From contig JAFQEO010000039.1 of the NCBI GenBank assembly GCA_017399005.1, positions 24,376 through 88,375 on the forward strand: 64,000 bases of DNA, given 5' to 3'. Below, piece after piece: positions 49,366 through 58,310 of this stretch (positions are counted from its first letter, which is position 1; each line of letters opens with the position of its first letter). The position numbers and the translations under genes are program-made. A model generated the notes under the pieces. It was not told the origin of the DNA. It did not search any database and saw nothing but the letters and a program-made list of their open reading frames with translations. This DNA comes from Peptococcaceae bacterium. Lineage in GTDB: Bacteria > Bacillota > Peptococcia > Peptococcales > Peptococcaceae.

Positions 49366-49412
49366 GAAAAACCAGAAACAAAAGGTAAATTCTTTTGTTT
49401 TTGGTTTTTCTT
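49366..49412 (+). terminator. Terminator of the AT-rich module
   Basis: Long stem AAAAACCA-AAACAAAAG with its complement (49367-49409) followed by CTTC after a T-run. It separates the module from the convergent conjugation genes. Confidence 0.8.
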
Positions 49413-49490
49413 CTCTGCCTATAATATTTTCTCCACTGGGATATTCACCTTCTCCGTTCACCATGACCCATACCACGGTTCAGCAAATGG

Positions 49491-49757
49491 TCAGACTCCT
49501 CCCTGTAACACTTTATAGAGTAGGCTGGACTTACCACCGTTTTTTCGATACCGCTGTGTCTTTTCTATATAGCCATGCTGTTCTAAGTCATGTATGGCTC
49601 GTTTTACGGTGCTTCGGGAAAGGCTCAAATCTTTTGCTATCGTGTTGATGGCAGGATAGCAATAGCCTTCTTTATCTGCCCGATCAAACAGATAAAAATA
49701 AACAACTTTTGCTCTGCTCGGTAATTCCGATGCATAAATCGATGAAAAATATGACAT
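49491..49757 (-). CDS. Helix-turn-helix protein (HTH_36 type) of the conjugation region
   Basis: 88 residues: LPSRAKVVYFYLFDRADKEG, then the winged HTH AINTIAKDLSLSRSTVKRAI and HDLEQHGYIEKTQRYRKNGG. The HTH_36 pattern is usual for small replication or transfer regulators of conjugative elements. GGAGGGGG precedes the ATG. It lies 11 nt after the coupling-protein gene and is the last gene of this transfer operon in view. Confidence 0.85.
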   Translation of the reverse strand: MSYFSSIYASELPSRAKVVYFYLFDRADKEGYCYPAINTIAKDLSLSRSTVKRAIHDLEQHGYIEKTQRYRKNGGKSSLLYKVLQGGV

Positions 49758-49768
49758 GGTTCCCCCTC

Positions 49769-51526
49769 CTAATCTACTCTCACACTATTTCGTTTTTTGT
49801 GCAGCTGTTCTAAAAATGGATTAAAAGAGTCTTCATCCTCTTTCGGTTCTTCTGATTTCTGCGGATATCGTTTCACCAGATTTTCCTCCAGTTCTTTTTT
49901 ATCAGCATACTGCACAATACGGTTGGCCTGTTCATCCACTACATAGTCCTCAATTGGCTCTATCCCCCATTTTAAAAACAGTCGCAGTTCTGTTTTCATG
50001 GGATGGCAACCTGTTTTCGCTAAGATAAAATGTCCTTTCGGCAGTAGTTTCAGTTCATCGGTGGTAATCAGTGGGCGCTGAATCATCTGTAAAGATTGGG
50101 ATGGGTCATTTTTGCCTTTGCTGATAGAACCAGATAACACGGTCTGGTTGCCAAGATACCTGGATAGACTCTCAGCGGAACTGCTGGTTGGAGCAAAGCC
50201 GCCGAATAATACAAGCTGACAGTTATCGGTGATAATATCTGCCCCTTCTTTGCCATAGTTTTTCTCCAGCTGGGCAAAGGACTGAATGATAGCTACAATC
50301 GACACCCTGCGGGAACGGGATGCACTGAACATCATCTCCATATTCTGAATCTTGGGGATGGTGCCGATCTCATCTAAAAACATAATCACGCGATTATCCA
50401 GCTTGCCGCCTTTTTCATCCGCTACCGTTAAAATCTCGCGGTAAAACTCCTGCAGAATTAACGAAATCAATGGATACTTAGTAGAGTCTTCTTCCGGCAT
50501 TACCAGAAAAACAGCGGACTTGCGCTGACAGAAGTCCTCTGCATCAATGGCGGTATCAAAGCAGAGAATCTGTTCCAGTTCACTGTCTAAAAACGCATTC
50601 AGACGAGACAGCACTGTTGATAATACCGAAGCCATTGCCTGGTCGGATGAATATAACGCTGCCCCGGCCAGCCATCGTGCTTTGTGTTCTGCTGGCAGTT
50701 TTTCAATCAAAAGCTGGAACTGACTTTTTCCTTTCACACTAGACGGGCCAATCAGGTCCTGCACGATTTTAAATACACTCACAATATGCCGTTTTTCCGG
50801 CGGGCATAGTTCCGCAATTAAAAGAATCGACGCGGTCAATAGCCCTTCCGCTGCATCATAGAAAAAGGCATTCTGTCCGTGGTCGGTATCTCCGCCCATA
50901 GAGTTAATAACCGTTTTGGCAATAATCTTTGCGTACTTTTCTGACTTTGCTTTATAGGCTAGATTGTTCGGATGTTCTTTATACAAATCCATATACTTAT
51001 TCACCAGATGCAGGAGATTATTCCCATGGCTTCTGGTAGGGTTACGCAAATCAATGACTGACACATGATACCCGTAAAACTGTTCCGCAATGCTGCCATA
51101 GGTACGGAACAAGTCCCCTTTCGTATCCGTCGTGATAAAACTCATCCCCGCGGCACATGCATATTCCAGATTTGGATACAGAAAATTTGCTGTTTTCCCC
51201 ACACCTGCAGCACCGATCATCAGCATATGCACATCGCTTTCATCTATATAAGCCGTCACTTTATTTCTGTTCCAACTGCTCCCCACAAGCAGTCCTTGAG
51301 CAGTAGGGAGATTGTTTCCTTGCCGCCATTCCTTTACCCGATATGGCATTGCCTGAAAGGTATCCTGAATCTCTTTTTCCGACGCAAATCGCGCTGTCCC
51401 GTACTGGCCATCCCCCACCTGTTTTGACTTGATATGATCCAGCGAATACTGGTCATTAAAAACCATCATTCCTGCCAGCAGAGCCAGAAAAGTTCCTATC
51501 GGCAGTACATAAAGAAACTGTTCCAT
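49769..51526 (-). CDS. VirD4/TraG-type type IV coupling protein
   Basis: About 585 residues. An N-terminal membrane helix (FLYVLPIGTFLALLAGMMVF), Walker A IGAAGVGKTANFLYPN, Walker B RVIMFLDEIGTIPKI, and the QSFAQLEKNYG motif place it in the VirD4/TraG family. It pumps the relaxase-bound strand to the mating channel. The start is the ATG at 51524-51526, 6 nt after GGAGG; an ATG two codons earlier touches the site. Its C-terminal tail is acidic then basic (PQKSEEPKEDEDSF). Confidence 0.94.
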   Translation of the reverse strand: MEQFLYVLPIGTFLALLAGMMVFNDQYSLDHIKSKQVGDGQYGTARFASEKEIQDTFQAMPYRVKEWRQGNNLPTAQGLLVGSSWNRNKVTAYIDESDVHMLMIGAAGVGKTANFLYPNLEYACAAGMSFITTDTKGDLFRTYGSIAEQFYGYHVSVIDLRNPTRSHGNNLLHLVNKYMDLYKEHPNNLAYKAKSEKYAKIIAKTVINSMGGDTDHGQNAFFYDAAEGLLTASILLIAELCPPEKRHIVSVFKIVQDLIGPSSVKGKSQFQLLIEKLPAEHKARWLAGAALYSSDQAMASVLSTVLSRLNAFLDSELEQILCFDTAIDAEDFCQRKSAVFLVMPEEDSTKYPLISLILQEFYREILTVADEKGGKLDNRVIMFLDEIGTIPKIQNMEMMFSASRSRRVSIVAIIQSFAQLEKNYGKEGADIITDNCQLVLFGGFAPTSSSAESLSRYLGNQTVLSGSISKGKNDPSQSLQMIQRPLITTDELKLLPKGHFILAKTGCHPMKTELRLFLKWGIEPIEDYVVDEQANRIVQYADKKELEENLVKRYPQKSEEPKEDEDSFNPFLEQLHKKRNSVRVD

Positions 51527-51542
51527 ATGCATCCTCCTTTCA

Positions 51543-52493
51543 CTATGTTGCCATTACCATTTCCTGTTCTTCTATTGGTTCATTGAGGCTTTGCAAGTCC
51601 TCATTCCAGTCCTTTGTAATCGACTGGTCTATTTCTATCCGATATGGTTTGTTCATTGCCTGTACTTCTGCTGTCAGCCTCTGAATTGCCTGATTCCCTG
51701 CGTCATCATTATCCAGGCAGAACACAATCGTTTCTGTATCTTCTCGCTCTAGCAGAAACTGCATCAGCGCTTTACCGGATACCCCCATCAGAGCAATATA
51801 GCTATGCTGCTGCCAGTTATCCGGATGCAGTGTAATATAGCTCATCAAATCAATGGGTGCTTCAAACACATACACTTTATTGCCTTTCCCGCGATATTGA
51901 AAGCTGTACTCCGGTTCGCTGCCTGCCAGATTCCCCCGATAGCTCGTTCCATCCGAATACAGCCCTTTTTTATGAGCATGTCGGGCAATTCCATCCGCAT
52001 CCCTTCCAACAAAAATTGCATTCTGATACACTTTCCCGGTCGTTTTATTCTCTTCACGGCTTTCATAAAGCAATTTTTCTTTCACAAAAAAATTGACCAC
52101 TTCCGGTTCAATACAGCGTTTCTTTACCAGATAGGCATAAAGCCGTTTCATATCTCTATTCACTTCTGGAAGCACCAGTTTTTTGCGTTCCCGTTCTGCT
52201 GGTTCTGCCAGGGGCTCTATATGATACATCCCCTCGGCAGACAACAAAAAAGCCGTCGCCTCGGAAAATGTCATCTGATAATACATTTTCACAAAGTCGA
52301 TGGCTAAACCACCTGTTTCTTCTGCATGGTCATACCAGCAGTTTTTCCGAATGGTAATGCTATGATTGCTGGCAAGTCGTTTCTCCCTGCCAGCAGGAAT
52401 CAATGTTTCTCCATGCTGCAGGAGAAGCTGTTCCAAATCCACATTGTTGGCTCGTCTCTTTTCTTCCGGTGTGTAGTGGACATATTCGCTCAT
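51543..52493 (-). CDS. DUF3991/TOPRIM-domain primase-like protein
   Basis: 316 residues. The N-terminal zinc-less primase-like segment (KRLASNHSITIRKNCWYDHA, TGGLAIDFVKMYYQMTFSEA) resembles DnaG/CHC2-like modules. A DUF3991 part (LVKKRCIEPEVVNFFVKEKL) and a TOPRIM domain with KVYVFEAPIDLMSY and TIVFCLDNDDAGNQA follow. Such proteins are common in mobile elements and may prime the transferred strand. AAGGAGG lies 11-12 nt before the ATG. It lies 16 nt before the coupling-protein start. Confidence 0.9.
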   Translation of the reverse strand: MSEYVHYTPEEKRRANNVDLEQLLLQHGETLIPAGREKRLASNHSITIRKNCWYDHAEETGGLAIDFVKMYYQMTFSEATAFLLSAEGMYHIEPLAEPAERERKKLVLPEVNRDMKRLYAYLVKKRCIEPEVVNFFVKEKLLYESREENKTTGKVYQNAIFVGRDADGIARHAHKKGLYSDGTSYRGNLAGSEPEYSFQYRGKGNKVYVFEAPIDLMSYITLHPDNWQQHSYIALMGVSGKALMQFLLEREDTETIVFCLDNDDAGNQAIQRLTAEVQAMNKPYRIEIDQSITKDWNEDLQSLNEPIEEQEMVMAT

Positions 52494-52517
52494 GCGTTCG
52501 TTTCCTCCTTCGCCTTT

Positions 52518-53855
52518 TTATAATTCTATACCCGTATCTTTCTGCCCAAGTGCTGTCCGTTTTTCACGCATGGCTTTTCTGCTTTTTCTATCAATACTTC
52601 TCTGCTGGTTATATGGTTTCACCAACTCCCCTTCAAACAGCTTTGAAATTTCCCGTATCAGTTTTACTACACTTGTAATCGCAACTTCCTGTGCAGTTTT
52701 TTGTTGATTTACGCTATCCTGTTTTTGTTCTTCTTTTATCTCCGATTCTACAGTCATCCCAAGTGCACACTGAATCACCATATTTTTAATCCGTTTCAGC
52801 TTTTTCTCCTGCGATAATACTCGTATATCCTGATATTGGCTCCCATACATCTCATCTACTGCAAATTGCCACTCCTCCCATACCTCATAGGCTTCTTTGA
52901 TATCATCCAGCTCCGCTATCTGATCCACAATCCTGTCTACCAGACGTTTCACATCCGCTTTTAAATACCCGTATACCTTTTTACCACTGGTATTGTGCAA
53001 GCGCTTAGAAAGCAACAACAAATCATCTATAAGTTGCGGAGAGTACTGATTATTCGACTCATTTCTTAAGCTACCTAAAACAAATTCTGTGCGTTTCATC
53101 AGCTTATCCCGGCTAATCTTTTGCTCTTCATAAATGTGCAGAAATTCCTGCCGAAAAATATCATGCATGAACTCTGAGCGCATATTCTCAATGGCCTTCT
53201 TTGACAAATAGCCTTCCTGCCCATCTTTGGAATACACCATAATATGAACGTGGGGATGATACCCTGCATTATGAAAAGCTGCATACCATCGCAGATTTCT
53301 GCTGTCAATTTTCATCTCCCGGCAGAACATCGCTCGCTTGGAACGAATCAGATCCCGCCAAACCCGTCCATTATCATATCCCAGTCGCTCCGCATCTTCT
53401 CTGCGCAAACTCACCACATGCGTCCAGATAACACCTTTGTGTTCCGCCACCTCCTTCTGCACATCACTTATCACAACCGGAACTCCATCATCCGTAAAAA
53501 GGCCGTGACCAGAACAGATTTCCACACCTGGTCGATGGCTGATATAATCCACATAATTTTCCCGCTTATCTGAAAGAGCTACATACAAATCCATCACCTG
53601 GTTGATAAACGCCAACGCATTTTTTCGGTTACCATGTTTCAGATAATCCTCATACTCCAGTAATCGCTTCGATTCCGGAAAATCCTTCACCAGACGCTGC
53701 ACCAGTTTCTTCTGATTCTCTGTAGCCGGAAGCAATTCTTTTGTATTATCTATCTGGTCTACACCTTCACGTGTGGCAATGTATTTCACATAATGCTGCA
53801 AGTGCGCTGGCAATGCGTGTTTCATGTAGTGAGAGGTAAATATTAATTTAGCCAT
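52518..53855 (-). CDS. MobP-family relaxase (MobP3-like)
   Basis: 445 residues. The N-terminus (KLIFTSHYMKHALPAHLQHY, VKYIATREGVDQI) and the histidine triad WYAAFHNAGYHPHVHIMVYS, with candidate catalytic tyrosines near residues 22-25 and 56, fit the MobP3 relaxases of clostridial elements. The enzyme would nick oriT, stay bound to the 5' end and lead the strand to VirD4. The C-terminal half is helical and basic. A GGAGTACC site precedes the ATG. It starts the operon that continues with the primase-like and coupling proteins. Confidence 0.88.
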   Translation of the reverse strand: MAKLIFTSHYMKHALPAHLQHYVKYIATREGVDQIDNTKELLPATENQKKLVQRLVKDFPESKRLLEYEDYLKHGNRKNALAFINQVMDLYVALSDKRENYVDYISHRPGVEICSGHGLFTDDGVPVVISDVQKEVAEHKGVIWTHVVSLRREDAERLGYDNGRVWRDLIRSKRAMFCREMKIDSRNLRWYAAFHNAGYHPHVHIMVYSKDGQEGYLSKKAIENMRSEFMHDIFRQEFLHIYEEQKISRDKLMKRTEFVLGSLRNESNNQYSPQLIDDLLLLSKRLHNTSGKKVYGYLKADVKRLVDRIVDQIAELDDIKEAYEVWEEWQFAVDEMYGSQYQDIRVLSQEKKLKRIKNMVIQCALGMTVESEIKEEQKQDSVNQQKTAQEVAITSVVKLIREISKLFEGELVKPYNQQRSIDRKSRKAMREKRTALGQKDTGIEL

Positions 53856-53879
53856 AGCTGGTACTCCTGTTTTTGGGCA

Positions 53880-53910
53880 AAAGAAAAAGGCACCATATAA
53901 ACGATGCCTT
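53880..53910 (-). terminator. Hairpin upstream of the relaxase (terminator/attenuator)
   Basis: Six-bp stem AAGGCA/TGCCTT (53905-53910 with 53887-53892), 12-nt loop, then TTTTTCTTTT on the minus strand. It lies only about 30 nt before the relaxase ATG, so it could tune relaxase expression. Confidence 0.55.
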
Positions 53911-54025
53911 CAGCTCCTCTTTTCATGTTATTGTAACCACTTATTTTTTGACTTTAATTGTCCAAAATAAACCATCTTATTTCGTTATTATAGTTAGAGT
54001 GAATGACAACAAAGGAGAATCTATC

Positions 54026-54205
54026 ATGACTCAGAAAGAACAAATAATCAATGCATTGTTAAATGCGATAATATCTGATATCTGGACAAAGAAAAACGAA
54101 GATTTACCCGATGTCCATCATTTTTCCGAACGGTTTTATCAGAAAATGCGGCTTCTTTATGAAGAGATGGGTTGGAACTATGACCCAACAGTAATGGAAA
54201 GATAA
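54026..54205 (+). CDS. Small hypothetical protein opposite the relaxase
   Basis: 59 residues from the ATG at 54026-54028 with AAAGGAG 8 nt upstream: QKEQIINALLNAIISDIWTK, then HFSERFYQKMRLLYEEMGWN. Entirely helical, no family recognised. It is the only plus-strand gene in this part, so it may regulate the divergent relaxase operon. Confidence 0.65.
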   Translation: MTQKEQIINALLNAIISDIWTKKNEDLPDVHHFSERFYQKMRLLYEEMGWNYDPTVMER

Positions 54206-54261
54206 AAGCGTGGTTTTATTGCACACTTAACTCCATATCATATATGTTTCTGAAAAGAAAA

Positions 54262-54283
54262 ACAGGAAGCTCTAGCCTCCTGT
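54262..54283 (-). terminator. Terminator overlapping the stop of the 245-residue gene
   Basis: Stem ACAGGA(G)GC/GC(T)TCCTGT around TAGA, with TTTTTCTTTT after it. The TAG stop lies in the loop. Confidence 0.8.
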
Positions 54284-55009
54284 CGAACATAGCATCTCAT
54301 CATCTAATTGTGCGGTCAAATTATAAAACGCTTCGCCTACATAATTAATTTTATAACTTGACCCAAAAATGGCCGCAACCATCCCATTCTCTTCTTTTTC
54401 TATGACAGACAATTCTGAAAATAACCCCACCCTTGCTGCCTTGTTCATCGTTAACGAAAGATACTCATAATCTTCTCTGTTACTTAAAATTTCATTATTT
54501 ACACATAAACCCTCACGAGCTTCAAAAGGTTCTTTTTTAGTGATTTCGTATATTATTTTATAATTACGTACGTCAAAGTCATTAAAAATAGACAAAGCAT
54601 CATAAATTATCAAATCTTCTTGAGTTATATCTCTATTTTTTTCTGATACTGATGCCAAATAAATTCCCATTAATGTATTTATTGCATGAGAATTACTCAG
54701 CAATGCCTGCCGAAGAATGGCGGCTACATATTCTGCTCTTCGTGAATTATTCGATACATACCTATGCAATTTTTTTACCGCATCATTCGAATCATCATGT
54801 ATACTCAAACCCTGCAGTAATGATTGTATCCATAGTTTTTCAACTGTCAAAAGTAATTTTTGTACATTTTCCACATTATCATTTAAGGTATCAATTACAT
54901 TGAACCCTTTTTCTACTGTATCATTATCAACTAATTCAAAAAACTCCCCTATAAAATTCTTTGTAGTCAAAACCATGTTTTGTTGTAACTCAACTATTTT
55001 TTCCTTCAT
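54272..55009 (-). CDS. Hypothetical helical protein, fourth gene of XRE/ImmA/PIN operon
   Basis: 245 residues, mostly alpha-helical (ENVQKLLLTVEKLWIQSLLQ; RRAEYVAAILRQALLSNSHA) with a small C-terminal beta part (MVAAIFGSSYKINYVGEAFY). No signal or membrane helix. No family recognised. AAGGAAAATGA precedes the ATG. It follows the PIN-like gene by 22 nt, and its stop codon is inside the terminator stem, so it ends the operon. Confidence 0.72.
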   Translation of the reverse strand: MKEKIVELQQNMVLTTKNFIGEFFELVDNDTVEKGFNVIDTLNDNVENVQKLLLTVEKLWIQSLLQGLSIHDDSNDAVKKLHRYVSNNSRRAEYVAAILRQALLSNSHAINTLMGIYLASVSEKNRDITQEDLIIYDALSIFNDFDVRNYKIIYEITKKEPFEAREGLCVNNEILSNREDYEYLSLTMNKAARVGLFSELSVIEKEENGMVAAIFGSSYKINYVGEAFYNLTAQLDDEMLCSTGG

Positions 55010-55031
55010 TCATTTTCCTTCAATTCTATAA

Positions 55032-55598
55032 TTATGCCTTTGGCCATATTGTACTATCAAATATATTAGGATGTTTACCTGACAATGTCCACATTAGTTT
55101 TGCATCTTTTCTTTTAAAACCATCTAATGTTCCTTCTTTAATATATTTAACGAGATCTTCTATTCTTATACATAAAATATCACACAAACCAGTGTTTAAA
55201 TTTGCATCTATAATTGTTTGTAAATCATTTTCATCAGTACAAAAATATGGAATAGATTTTGTCTTTGCCATCGCCAATGATGCTATTTCCCCTTGGTTCT
55301 TTCTTGGATGATTTGGGTTTTCCATAACAGATTTCAATTTTGATTGTGTCGCAAAATAAACTTTTTCCTCATCTTTACCCAATGATGTTTCACTTACAAT
55401 TTCTAATTTACCCTGTTGTATCAAATCATTAATTTGTTCTTTTGCATATGCTGGTGTCATTATTTCATCATAAACAATTTGATGAACATAGATTTTATCA
55501 GCTAATGCAGTCAATACATTTTTTAGATATGGCTGTTTTTCTATTCGGCCAAGCTTGATACAGAAATCCGCATCAACAATTATTGCTTCATTCTTCAT
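55032..55598 (-). CDS. PIN-like domain protein
   Basis: 188 residues. IIVDADFCIKLGRIEKQPYL carries the first acidic pair of a PIN nuclease fold. VHQIVYDEIMTPAYAKEQIN gives the second acid, and NQGEIASLAMAKTKSIPYFC with TDENDLQTII gives the GEI and Asp motifs. PIN domains cut RNA, often as toxins. It overlaps the ImmA-like protease gene by 11 nt and lies in one operon with an XRE repressor. This suggests a toxin whose repression is lifted by proteolysis. Substrate not predictable. Confidence 0.8.
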   Translation of the reverse strand: MKNEAIIVDADFCIKLGRIEKQPYLKNVLTALADKIYVHQIVYDEIMTPAYAKEQINDLIQQGKLEIVSETSLGKDEEKVYFATQSKLKSVMENPNHPRKNQGEIASLAMAKTKSIPYFCTDENDLQTIIDANLNTGLCDILCIRIEDLVKYIKEGTLDGFKRKDAKLMWTLSGKHPNIFDSTIWPKA

Positions 55599-56400
55599 CC
55601 GCTTCCTCCATTATAGCTTCTAGCAATTCATCAGTTACTTCAAATGTTTCTTCTATGGTAATTCCCATATCTTTTAGACTTAAATCAGCAAAAGCCAATT
55701 CATATTCTAATTTTTCTAATGTAATCAATTTTCTTTCATATAAATCCATTGCTTGATCCACAAGCGTATTGAGTCCTATTTTGTTTTCACGAATCGGTAA
55801 AGAAATCGATAATCGTTTTCGCAGAATTTCTACGTCTCCGTTGGTAAGACTCATAAATTTTTGATATTTTTCATCTGAAATAAGCTCTAATTCCAAAAAT
55901 CTTTTTACCATTGTCTTATATGGAACTAAAAACAAATACGCCAACTGAACAATTTCTTTTTCTGTGATTGTTTCTGATGAAATAGCATAGGTATTCATTT
56001 CCTGGTATAACAGTTCTTTACTTACTAAAAATTCCGCTGCAAATCTACTTGCTTTCATCTCTTCTTTGCTATCTGCCACATCTTCAAGATTATGAGACAA
56101 AATCACTTCACCTATCTGATTGGACCACACATGATATAATTCATGTGCTGCTGCAAAGACCTGTTTATCATAAGAAATTGAGGTATTAATACATACAAAT
56201 GACTCATCTTTAATTGTTTCAGAAAATCCCCAAACTTCTTGATCTTCTAAGGGATAATATAACACTCTGCTTTCATTTTCTAAAATATTAAAAATTTGTC
56301 CCCCTATTACATCGTTTTCTTTATGATACAAAGCTATTTTTTCCTGTACCATTTCTCGAATGGATGCTATTTCTTTTTTATTTAACTGGTCCATTTGCAT
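55588..56400 (-). CDS. ImmA/IrrE-family metallopeptidase
   Basis: About 270 residues with the zinc motif AAHELYHVWSNQ (HExxH) and downstream EEMKASRFAAEFLVS holding the third ligand and nearby residues, typical of ImmA/IrrE. Homologues cleave a partner XRE repressor; here the partner would be the XRE protein encoded just upstream. GGAGG lies 9 nt before the third in-frame ATG (56398-56400), the preferred start; two other ATGs nearby are possible. The gene overlaps the XRE gene by 23 nt with this start. Confidence 0.88.
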   Translation of the reverse strand: MQMDQLNKKEIASIREMVQEKIALYHKENDVIGGQIFNILENESRVLYYPLEDQEVWGFSETIKDESFVCINTSISYDKQVFAAAHELYHVWSNQIGEVILSHNLEDVADSKEEMKASRFAAEFLVSKELLYQEMNTYAISSETITEKEIVQLAYLFLVPYKTMVKRFLELELISDEKYQKFMSLTNGDVEILRKRLSISLPIRENKIGLNTLVDQAMDLYERKLITLEKLEYELAFADLSLKDMGITIEETFEVTDELLEAIMEEADEE

Positions 56401-56737
56401 TCGCATAGTCCTCCAGTAAAAGTATTTCTTCAATAACAGTTTTAAGTTTATTTATTTTACTTTTTGTTTCTTCATTTTGTACTTGACCCATAAAACTAAA
56501 ATGGTGTGTTTGTACAGGTGTCGGCTCTACATGCAGTAATGCATCTACAGACACATTCAATGCGGAAGCAATTTTTTTTATTTCTTCAACATTAATTGCT
56601 TTTGCCCCTGAAATAATTTTATTCATGACCTGTTTTGAAATCTTCAATTCATTTGCTAAATCCTGCTGTGTATAATTTTTTTCATGTAAAATATTTTCAA
56701 TGTTATTTCCTACCTGTTTAAAAAAAGTATAATCCAT
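56378..56737 (-). CDS. XRE-family repressor (partner of ImmA-like protease)
   Basis: 119 residues from the ATG at 56735-56737, 8 nt after GGAGG. The HTH lies in NIENILHEKNYTQQDLANEL and KISKQVMNKIISGAKAINVE, then EIKKIASALNVSVDALLHVE. A C-terminal tail (KINKLKTVIEEILLLEDYAN) may be the protease target or dimer helix. It is first in the XRE-ImmA-PIN-unknown operon and probably controls its own promoter and perhaps element transfer, as ImmR does in ICEBs1. Confidence 0.88.
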   Translation of the reverse strand: MDYTFFKQVGNNIENILHEKNYTQQDLANELKISKQVMNKIISGAKAINVEEIKKIASALNVSVDALLHVEPTPVQTHHFSFMGQVQNEETKSKINKLKTVIEEILLLEDYANANGPVK

Positions 56738-56913
56738 TATCGTTTCCTCCATTAACCGTAGCATCCTAAATTTCATATCATATATTAATCTACTTTTCAT
56801 TCTACGGCATAATTATTATACACAAATTACACACCTGCAGTCAATATTTTATTGACCATTTCTTGTATTTTTTAATTATTGACGTTCGCAATATATTGAC
56901 TTTATATAATATG

Positions 56914-57309
56914 TTACTCATTTTGATACTGATACACATCCTCAAACCAGATAACTCCATTTACCCGTTTTACTTCTTCTACACATTTCTGCTGCAGTTT
57001 CTGCATGGTATCTTCATCTACCTCATATACCGATGCCATAATATGACCAAGTTTTGCAATTTCAACAGCTAACTTGAAATCCATTCTGGCCAGCCGGTTT
57101 TCGGTATCCCGGATTGTCCCGGATATCATAGACGACACCGACTGCAGCTGGTAATCTTCTGCCTGACTGGTTTTCAGATACCCCAGATAAAATTTCAAAG
57201 CTTTTTCAATAAATTCATTTCTGGAACGGGCATCGGCAGCGCCCAGCATACTGTCACAATCTTCAATCAGCGTTTCATCCAGATAAACACCTTTCCGCAC
57301 CCGTCCCAC
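56914..57309 (-). CDS. Ribbon-helix-helix relaxosome accessory protein
   Basis: 131 residues starting at GTG (GRVRKGVYLDETLIEDCDSM; AADARSRNEFIEKALKFYLG), the ribbon-helix-helix pattern of CopG-like and MobC-like proteins, followed by a coiled helical C-terminus (TENRLARMDFKLAVEIAKLG). AAGGAGG lies 11 nt before the GTG. The gene begins right next to the candidate oriT, where such proteins bind to help the relaxase. Confidence 0.82.
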   Translation of the reverse strand: MGRVRKGVYLDETLIEDCDSMLGAADARSRNEFIEKALKFYLGYLKTSQAEDYQLQSVSSMISGTIRDTENRLARMDFKLAVEIAKLGHIMASVYEVDEDTMQKLQQKCVEEVKRVNGVIWFEDVYQYQNE

Positions 57310-57339
57310 TTATACACAGACCTCCTTCGGTTATCAACA

Positions 57340-57550
57340 GACCATCACTCTTTTCCACACAGTTATCCACTGAATTATCCACAGATTCGCACTTATTCAC
57401 TTTTTGTCTGCATTTCAAGCCAGTTCTCCTGTATCAGATATCAACAAGTTGGCGTTTTCGCAGAAAGTTATTCATTTCGAAAAGTTCCGGAAGGCTTTGC
57501 CTGCCGGTGTCGGTCGGGTTTATGCAGCTAAAAGCAGCATAAACCCTTTA
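57340..57550. other. Candidate oriT / origin region with two inverted repeats and DnaA-box-like sites
   Basis: The 260-nt gap between the ribbon-helix-helix gene and the DUF6103 gene holds two adjacent inverted repeats: CCGGaAGGC-TTT-GCCTgCCGG (57487-57507) and GGGTTTATGC/GCATAAACCC (57516-57525 with 57537-57546). Near 57362-57386 there are two TTATCCAC(T/A) DnaA-box-like sequences. Paired inverted repeats beside a relaxosome protein gene are typical of oriT; the nic site cannot be set. Confidence 0.5.
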
Positions 57551-57572
57551 ACCTGCACCATTTTCGACCCTG

Positions 57573-57908
57573 CTATTTTACCCCTGCTGCAGCCTTATTT
57601 TGCTCTAATTTCGTACCATCCAGCTGTTCCGATTTCTTATCTTCTACAGGCTTTTCGGCCTGTTCGGCAGCCTTTTCCACCGCCGTTTTACGATTGTTCT
57701 TACGCTCTTTTGAAGACTGTTCTTTTGCCTGCAAACGATTCTTCGCCTTAAAATCAATATACTCTCTGGCTTCCTGCGGTACCGTCTCTTCATACAGTTT
57801 ATTTAATGCACCCTCTAATTCTTTCTGCGCATCCTTTTCGCTTTTCTTCAGATAAAAATTCAGTGCCTCATATTTTTCCTGCTCCAGTGTAATCGTAATT
57901 GTTTTCAT
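57573..57908 (-). CDS. DUF6103-like conjugative-element protein
   Basis: 111 residues. The N-terminus KTITITLEQEKYEALNFYLK, followed by KDAQKELEGALNKLYEETVP and EAREYID, fits DUF6103 proteins of clostridial conjugative elements. The rest is a Lys/Glu/Ala-rich, probably disordered tail. GGAGGATG precedes the ATG. Function unknown; perhaps a single-strand or relaxosome-associated factor. Confidence 0.75.
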   Translation of the reverse strand: MKTITITLEQEKYEALNFYLKKSEKDAQKELEGALNKLYEETVPQEAREYIDFKAKNRLQAKEQSSKERKNNRKTAVEKAAEQAEKPVEDKKSEQLDGTKLEQNKAAAGVK

Positions 57909-57924
57909 ATTACATCCTCCGTTT

Positions 57925-58299
57925 CTATTTCATATCAAATACAAAAAATCCACACTGCATGGTGGCTTCGATTTCTTGCTGTGTAAACTGTTCCGGTTCA
58001 TGAAATCGTTTTTCATACAGTTCCTGATGTTCTTTCGAAAGTGAGGCAAAGTGTTCTCCAGCAGAGCCTGCAATAAAAAAAGGACCTACCAGGATATCGT
58101 CTCCGAGCGCACGATTTCCTTCCAGTCCCATCAGTTTCCCCTCCTCATTCAGGACGATTACATTCCCGTCATCCAGAGAGATTGCCTCAATGTAACCGCC
58201 GACCGCTTTCTGCATCGCTTCCAGTTCATTCTCAATCGTTGTAACATAAGGATACTTCCCCGGTTCCACCATCAATACTTCCATCTGTTTTTCTTTCAT
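57925..58299 (-). CDS. DUF3846 family protein
   Basis: 124 residues: VLMVEPGKYPYVTTIENELE, QKAVGGYIEAISLDDGNVIV, and EGNRALGDDILVGPFFIAGS, which are the conserved parts of DUF3846, common on phages and conjugative elements. AAAGGAG precedes the ATG. It belongs to the operon that runs from the adhesin to the DUF6103 gene. Its role is unknown. Confidence 0.88.
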   Translation of the reverse strand: MKEKQMEVLMVEPGKYPYVTTIENELEAMQKAVGGYIEAISLDDGNVIVLNEEGKLMGLEGNRALGDDILVGPFFIAGSAGEHFASLSKEHQELYEKRFHEPEQFTQQEIEATMQCGFFVFDMK

Positions 58300-58310
58300 G
58301 CATTCTCCTT

